From: Bacteroidales bacterium
Lineage (GTDB): Bacteria; Bacteroidota; Bacteroidia; Bacteroidales; F082
Assembly (NCBI GenBank): GCA_024400425.1
Contig: JAKSMV010000014.1
Span: forward strand, 1 to 64,000
Direction of reading: 5' to 3'
Length of the DNA: 64,000 nucleotides
Shown here: positions 60,007 through 64,000 of the stretch, piece after piece
How the letters are laid out: every line of letters starts with the position of its first letter
Position numbering within the stretch: the stretch's first letter is position 1
Translations under genes and position numbers: made by a program
Notes under the pieces: model-generated
Told to the model about the DNA's origin: nothing
What the model saw: the letters and a program-made list of their open reading frames with translations, nothing else
The model's database searches: none

Positions 60007-62553
60007 TTATCTTTCAATCATCACTTTTTGTGTCACGACGCTGCCGCCAAGCATCTTGAAGGTGTAGATGCCTGTTGGCAAATGGCTTACATCGATGGTG
60101 CGCTGACCTTCGACGGTGAAATACATCACTTCTTGTCCCATCATGTTGAGAACCAACACACTGACGGCACCCTTTTCGTAGTCGGTGCTGATGGTGAGCT
60201 GATGCTTGGTAGGATTAGGATAGATATTCGCCTCGAAAGCGGGCCGTGTCTCGACAGGTTTCACTCCGAGGAACATGTTTTCGTCGTTACTGAAGCTGAT
60301 TACCTTGCCGGCAACACGAAGGATTGGGTTGTCGGGAGCTGCACAATCGGTGCAAGTCGCACCTGAAACACAATCGGGATGGTTCGGGTGGCAATAGTCG
60401 AGATAGGTTGGGTCGAACTGATAGAACAATTCGGCTTGTCCGGCAGCGAGATATTCGCTGAGGTCGAAATCCCAAACCATGCCGATGCTACCTGGACACC
60501 AACCGCTGCGGTTGTAGGTCCATGTGCCGTTTTGTGGTTGGCAACTCGCTGGATTGGGCGAGCAAGTGCGCCACAAGTGTTGGTCGTATTTGTTTTGTCC
60601 GTTCACAAGGATGTGATGCGTAGCCTCATAAAACTCAGCGGCATTGCCTGTGTTATAGGTGCCATTCTGGCCGCTGCTCCAGTTATGGCCTGTAGTCGTA
60701 ATCTTCAGTTCGGCAGCTTCGGTTGTCTCGCTAAATTCGTAGTTGACCACTGGAACAGGCTGCTGGTTGGCATAGTCGCCAAAACCGAAAGTGCCATACC
60801 AGATTTCATCCACATCGGCATAGAGATAATCGGGCGTGCCCTTGGTGAAAGTGAAAATCAAGGTTGGGTCGTAGCCTGAGCCATTCCAGGTTTCCATGTA
60901 GTACTCAAATTCCACCAGACCTTGCAGCAACGATGTGTAATCGGAAACATCCAAATCGTCGGCGCACTGCACACCAAATGGGGTGATATAGCGGAACAGT
61001 TCCACCCATTCGCCCCGATAGTTGCGGATTCTCATGCCGCCCACACGGTCGTAAGTGTCGCAGTTACCGTTCACGCAGGTGTGGTCGTAATGAACCATGA
61101 TATTGTTGAAAGCACCCACATGCGATGGCAACACATAGTCGGCTCTTGCGCTTTGCTGCGAAGGAGAGCAAATCAAGTCACCATTCAGCGTGACCACATC
61201 CAAAGTGTTTTCGATATCGTTGGTGATGGTGAAATGATTGCTGAAACTCGTGGTCTTGTCGCCCGATTGCGTCACAGTGATAGTCATATCGTATTCGCCA
61301 AAGGCCGATGGAGTCCACATATTATAATAATAGCCGTTCTCTGGGTCATTTGGATATTCCGTGTGGAGAGCGATCTCCTGTCCGTCAACCGAAGCGGTGA
61401 TGTCGGTGAACTTGATGACTTCTGGATGTTCGATGTAGACCGAAACGACAATCATCATCGGGTGAAGCTGGTCCATATAGACCTTGGTGCCATTGTAAGG
61501 ACGGCGAATCTTCAGCTCTGGTTCGTAAGCGTATGGGTCAACCACTTCGAAGCTCTTCACCACATCAGGTGCGGGAAGCCACTGCGCATTGCCAGCTTGC
61601 GAAGCCCTGAATTTCACAAGACCAGTCTCGCCCGTCAAAGTCAAGACGTTGCCATCAATGGTAGCAGGACCTTCAATCATCTCAAAACTCACTGGCAATC
61701 CTGATGAAGCCGTAGCGTTGAGTTCGATAGGCTCGTTGAAAGTCAATTGATTAGGGATATCTTCCATTTCGATAAGTTGGGCATTGCCATCGGGTTGCTG
61801 ACGGACAAGAATGTTATCGAAAGCACCCGTGCCACCTTGTGAATGAAAGAACACGCCATCCCAAACCTGGTAGTCCGACATGTTGCCCGAACCTGGCGTA
61901 AGGTGCATGTTGACATTGGTGGCAGCAGCCTGCTGAATCCATTCGCCATCGCAATTCGGCATCACGAAAACCGTAACGGAGCCTTCGCCACCGAAGGCAT
62001 TGAAATCGAACGACATCTTGTAGCGTGCCCAACCGCCGTCCTCATAATCGAAGGCCACCGAAGTGCCATTAGGCAGATTCAGTGTGGAATGGTTTTCGGC
62101 ACCTTCCTGCTTGATGCGGATATACACGCCGCCATCGTTGTCGGTCATGCCGGGAAGGATGTTGCCATCGCCGTCGCCATCGAAGCCGACACCAAAGAAG
62201 CAACCCCACCAGTTGCGCTGCACATCGATTTCAAAATCCATGATGCCGCCATTTTGGAACGAAAAGTTGAAATTGTCGGAAGCCTTGCGTGTAGCGGTAC
62301 GGCCCACACCAGGACCGCCGTATGGATACCACACTGCCACTGACTCGTCGGGCGACATATCAGAGCCACACACATAGTCGATGTCAAAATCCTGTGAGTT
62401 ACCTGCGGTCTGGTAATGTGTTGACCAACCATCACGGCCATTCAAGCATTGCGTTCCCGTAGTGAGGTTATTGAAATCGTAGATGTATTCGACTTGAGCT
62501 GAAAGCGTAAAACTGAACAGCATACTAAGAATGAGGAATAATGATTTCTTCAT
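60007..62553 (-). CDS. T9SS-secreted peptide-N-glycosidase F-like amidase
   Basis: The start is set at 62553 (MKKSLFLILSMLFSF), giving 848 residues; signal peptide cut before Gln (TLSA/QVEY). Residues 22-255 form a lectin/LamG-like module, 260-450 Ig-like modules, about 455-760 the two eight-stranded PNGase F domains, and 775-848 a T9SS sorting domain (IYPNPTKHQLTIS). Compared with the Elizabethkingia enzyme the catalytic set is kept: Asp502 and Arg503 (CDTYDRVGG; D60, R61), Glu554 and Trp556 (YYMETW; E118, W120), Glu640 (AAEFYEATHHI; E206) and Arg682 (NRSGWCPG; R248). It should release N-glycans from glycoproteins outside the cell by cleaving the Asn-GlcNAc bond. Promoter at 62578-62585; a barrel gene follows in the operon. 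Confidence 0.9.
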   Translation of the reverse strand: MKKSLFLILSMLFSFTLSAQVEYIYDFNNLTTGTQCLNGRDGWSTHYQTAGNSQDFDIDYVCGSDMSPDESVAVWYPYGGPGVGRTATRKASDNFNFSFQNGGIMDFEIDVQRNWWGCFFGVGFDGDGDGNILPGMTDNDGGVYIRIKQEGAENHSTLNLPNGTSVAFDYEDGGWARYKMSFDFNAFGGEGSVTVFVMPNCDGEWIQQAAATNVNMHLTPGSGNMSDYQVWDGVFFHSQGGTGAFDNILVRQQPDGNAQLIEMEDIPNQLTFNEPIELNATASSGLPVSFEMIEGPATIDGNVLTLTGETGLVKFRASQAGNAQWLPAPDVVKSFEVVDPYAYEPELKIRRPYNGTKVYMDQLHPMMIVVSVYIEHPEVIKFTDITASVDGQEIALHTEYPNDPENGYYYNMWTPSAFGEYDMTITVTQSGDKTTSFSNHFTITNDIENTLDVVTLNGDLICSPSQQSARADYVLPSHVGAFNNIMVHYDHTCVNGNCDTYDRVGGMRIRNYRGEWVELFRYITPFGVQCADDLDVSDYTSLLQGLVEFEYYMETWNGSGYDPTLIFTFTKGTPDYLYADVDEIWYGTFGFGDYANQQPVPVVNYEFSETTEAAELKITTTGHNWSSGQNGTYNTGNAAEFYEATHHILVNGQNKYDQHLWRTCSPNPASCQPQNGTWTYNRSGWCPGSIGMVWDFDLSEYLAAGQAELFYQFDPTYLDYCHPNHPDCVSGATCTDCAAPDNPILRVAGKVISFSNDENMFLGVKPVETRPAFEANIYPNPTKHQLTISTDYEKGAVSVLVLNMMGQEVMYFTVEGQRTIDVSHLPTGIYTFKMLGGSVVTQKVMIER

Positions 62554-62577
62554 AGTAGATTGATTTTTAAATTTGTG

Positions 62578-62585
62578 CAAAAATA
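62578..62585 (-). promoter_or_regulatory. -7 promoter element TATTTTTG
   Basis: TAnnTTTG match 24 nt upstream of the PNGase F-like ATG; it rules out the in-frame upstream start at 62580. Confidence 0.65.
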
Positions 62586-62631
62586 GGAATTATCGGAAAA
62601 ACTGCAATGATATTTGAGCATAACGCAAAAA

Positions 62632-62655
62632 AAGGCAGCCTTTCGAGGCTGCCTT
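62632..62655 (-). terminator. Rho-independent terminator of proS
   Basis: AAGGCAGCC (62632-62640) pairs with GGCTGCCTT (62647-62655) around TTTCGA; on the minus strand a run of seven T follows. Confidence 0.9.
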
Positions 62656-62676
62656 ATCTAAACGTATGTGATAACC

Positions 62677-64000
62677 TTAGTCTTCAGGAGTCAGTGCTGC
62701 AATCATCTCGTTGATTTTTGCCTTCACTTCGTCAACGAAGTTGTCAGGATTCAAGTCGGCCTTGAACGACTTGTCGCGCGAAGCAAATTCGAGAGCACCG
62801 CGTTCAAGCGAACGTGGGCTGACCACAATGCGCAACGGCACACCCAGCAAGTCGGCATCAGAGAACATGACGCCAGCGCTGATGTTGCGGTCGTCGTAAA
62901 TGACTTCAACGCCAGCCTTCTTGAGGTCGTCGTAAACCTTGTCGGCCACACGGCGGACATTCTCGTCGCCCACCTTCAAGGCGCACACTTCAACTTGCCA
63001 TGGAGCGATAGTGATAGGCCAAATAGGACCATTGTCGTCGTGACGCACTTGGCAAACCGAAGCGATAAGACGACCGACACCGATGCCATAGCAACCCATG
63101 ATAGGATACTTCAGCGTGTTGTCGGAATCGAGATATTGCATGTTCATCGACTCGGTGTATTTGGTGCCGAGTTGGAAGATGTTACCCACTTCGATGCCAC
63201 GGCTGATGGTAATGCTGTGCTTGCCGCACACCGGGCAAATGCCACCTTCGGTAGCCTTGGCAAGACTTGCATATTCCACTTCGCCAAGGTCGCGAGCCAT
63301 GTTCATGCCTTTGTAGTGATAATCCACCTTGTTGGCACCAGCCACAAACGAGTTCATGGTCTTCAGCGATTCGTCGTAAACCACGGTGATGCCTTCAGGC
63401 AGACCCTTCGGGCCGATGAAACCAGCGCAGATGCCCATGTCAGGAGTGACATTGGCTGCATGGACTTCAGCACCAATCAGGTTGCGGAGCTTTGTCTCGT
63501 TCACTTCGAGATCGCCACGGAGGAACACGATGACCAGCGAGTCGTCCATATTGCGTTGATAGAGAACGGCTTTGCATGAGTTAATCGGGTCGGTGTGCAA
63601 GAAGTTGCAAACCTCTTCGATGGTTTTTTGACCAGGGGTGTGCACCTCTTCCAAAAGCTCGATGGCGCAAGGTTCGTTGTGGACAATGCAATCGGCAGCT
63701 TCGCTGTTCGAACGGTAGCCGCATTCAGGGCAAATGACGATAGTGTCTTCACCAATGTCGGTCAAGAGCATGAACTCGTGAGAGATGCGACCGCCCATCA
63801 TGCCTGAGTCGGACTTTACGGCCACCACTTCCGGCACACCGCAACGCGTGAAGATGCGCTCGTAGGAACGATAAGCCAAGGCATAGTAACGTTCGAGGTC
63901 TTCCTGTGAAGTGTGGAACGAGTAGGCATCCTTCATCGTGAATTCACGAGTACGGATAAGGCCACCACGCGAACGAGGTTCATCGCGGAACTTGGTCTGG
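62677..64000 (-). CDS. proS: Prolyl-tRNA synthetase (5' end beyond the window)
   Basis: 441 residues visible; the frame stays open to the window edge, so the N-terminus is missing. Class II synthetase: motif 2 region TKFRDEPRSRGGLIRTREFT, then MKDAYSFHTSQEDLERYYAL, the inserted bacterial-type editing domain with CPECGYRSNSEAADC, and motif 3 GCYGIGVGRLIASV followed by the anticodon-binding domain. It charges tRNA-Pro. Long bacterial-type form. Ends at the terminator at 62632-62655. Confidence 0.96.
   Translation of the reverse strand, partial: QTKFRDEPRSRGGLIRTREFTMKDAYSFHTSQEDLERYYALAYRSYERIFTRCGVPEVVAVKSDSGMMGGRISHEFMLLTDIGEDTIVICPECGYRSNSEAADCIVHNEPCAIELLEEVHTPGQKTIEEVCNFLHTDPINSCKAVLYQRNMDDSLVIVFLRGDLEVNETKLRNLIGAEVHAANVTPDMGICAGFIGPKGLPEGITVVYDESLKTMNSFVAGANKVDYHYKGMNMARDLGEVEYASLAKATEGGICPVCGKHSITISRGIEVGNIFQLGTKYTESMNMQYLDSDNTLKYPIMGCYGIGVGRLIASVCQVRHDDNGPIWPITIAPWQVEVCALKVGDENVRRVADKVYDDLKKAGVEVIYDDRNISAGVMFSDADLLGVPLRIVVSPRSLERGALEFASRDKSFKADLNPDNFVDEVKAKINEMIAALTPED

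Noticed and set aside
1..64000. tRNA, rRNA, prophage or insertion sequence
   Set aside because: No cloverleaf with a T-arm consensus, no rRNA-like stretch, and no transposase, integrase or phage structural gene was recognised by reading; a dedicated search was not possible.

Overview
The window is chromosomal DNA of a member of the Bacteroidetes, most likely Bacteroidales. Three things point there. Many genes are preceded by the Bacteroidetes -7 promoter element TAnnTTTG. Six secreted proteins end in a type IX secretion (T9SS) C-terminal sorting domain. The gene content is typical of the order: paired methylmalonyl-CoA mutase subunits, DUF4252 with an ECF sigma factor, a TonB-plug barrel, GH92 and GH97 enzymes, PG1098-like methyltransferase and a bacterial GH3-like protein. 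No rRNA, tRNA, CRISPR array, integrase or intact insertion sequence was seen. The species cannot be named from this sequence.

Layout. 0-6.3 kb: envelope genes (beta-barrel protein, glutaminyl-cyclase-like M28 lipoprotein, AAA ATPase with a paired operator, TonB-plug barrel divergent from a DUF4249-like lipoprotein). 6.3-10.4 kb: mutA-mutB. 10.5-11.9 kb: an AT-rich ECF sigma operon. 11.9-14.5 kb: radA, ruvC and an unknown gene. 14.6-17.9 kb: small hypothetical genes and three palindromic repeats. 17.9-22.0 kb: tandem T9SS proteins with a thioredoxin-like domain. 22.1-29.1 kb: a secreted peptidylarginine deiminase, a degenerate arginase-like protein, a deoxyhypusine-synthase-like protein and topA. 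29.3-36.3 kb: cysQ, two TlpA-like lipoproteins, mreBCD and purH. 36.9-43.7 kb: recJ, GH97 and trkHA. 43.8-50.9 kb: beta-barrel and beta-helix pair, GH3-like enzyme, LysE exporter, DUF308 protein, an RluA-type synthase and mnmA. 51-57.9 kb: GH92 mannosidase, coiled-coil protein, T9SS repeat protein, methyltransferase and an RluB with a large repeat tract. 57.9-60 kb: a small AT-rich patch with an XRE regulator, a gene remnant and small secreted proteins. 60-64 kb: a T9SS PNGase F homologue and proS, which is cut by the window end.

How the genes fit together. The most striking theme is processing of proteins and glycoproteins outside the cell: a peptidylarginine deiminase with every catalytic and specificity residue of the Porphyromonas enzyme, a PNGase F with all its catalytic residues, and GH92 and GH97 glycosidases. 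About a dozen exported proteins start with Gln after the predicted signal peptidase cut, and a glutaminyl cyclase that could cap them is encoded in the same window. A second theme is a dispersed palindrome built on GTAGAGACGC. It occurs at least seven times, once inside the GH92 reading frame and twice supplying the stop codon or C-terminus of a gene.
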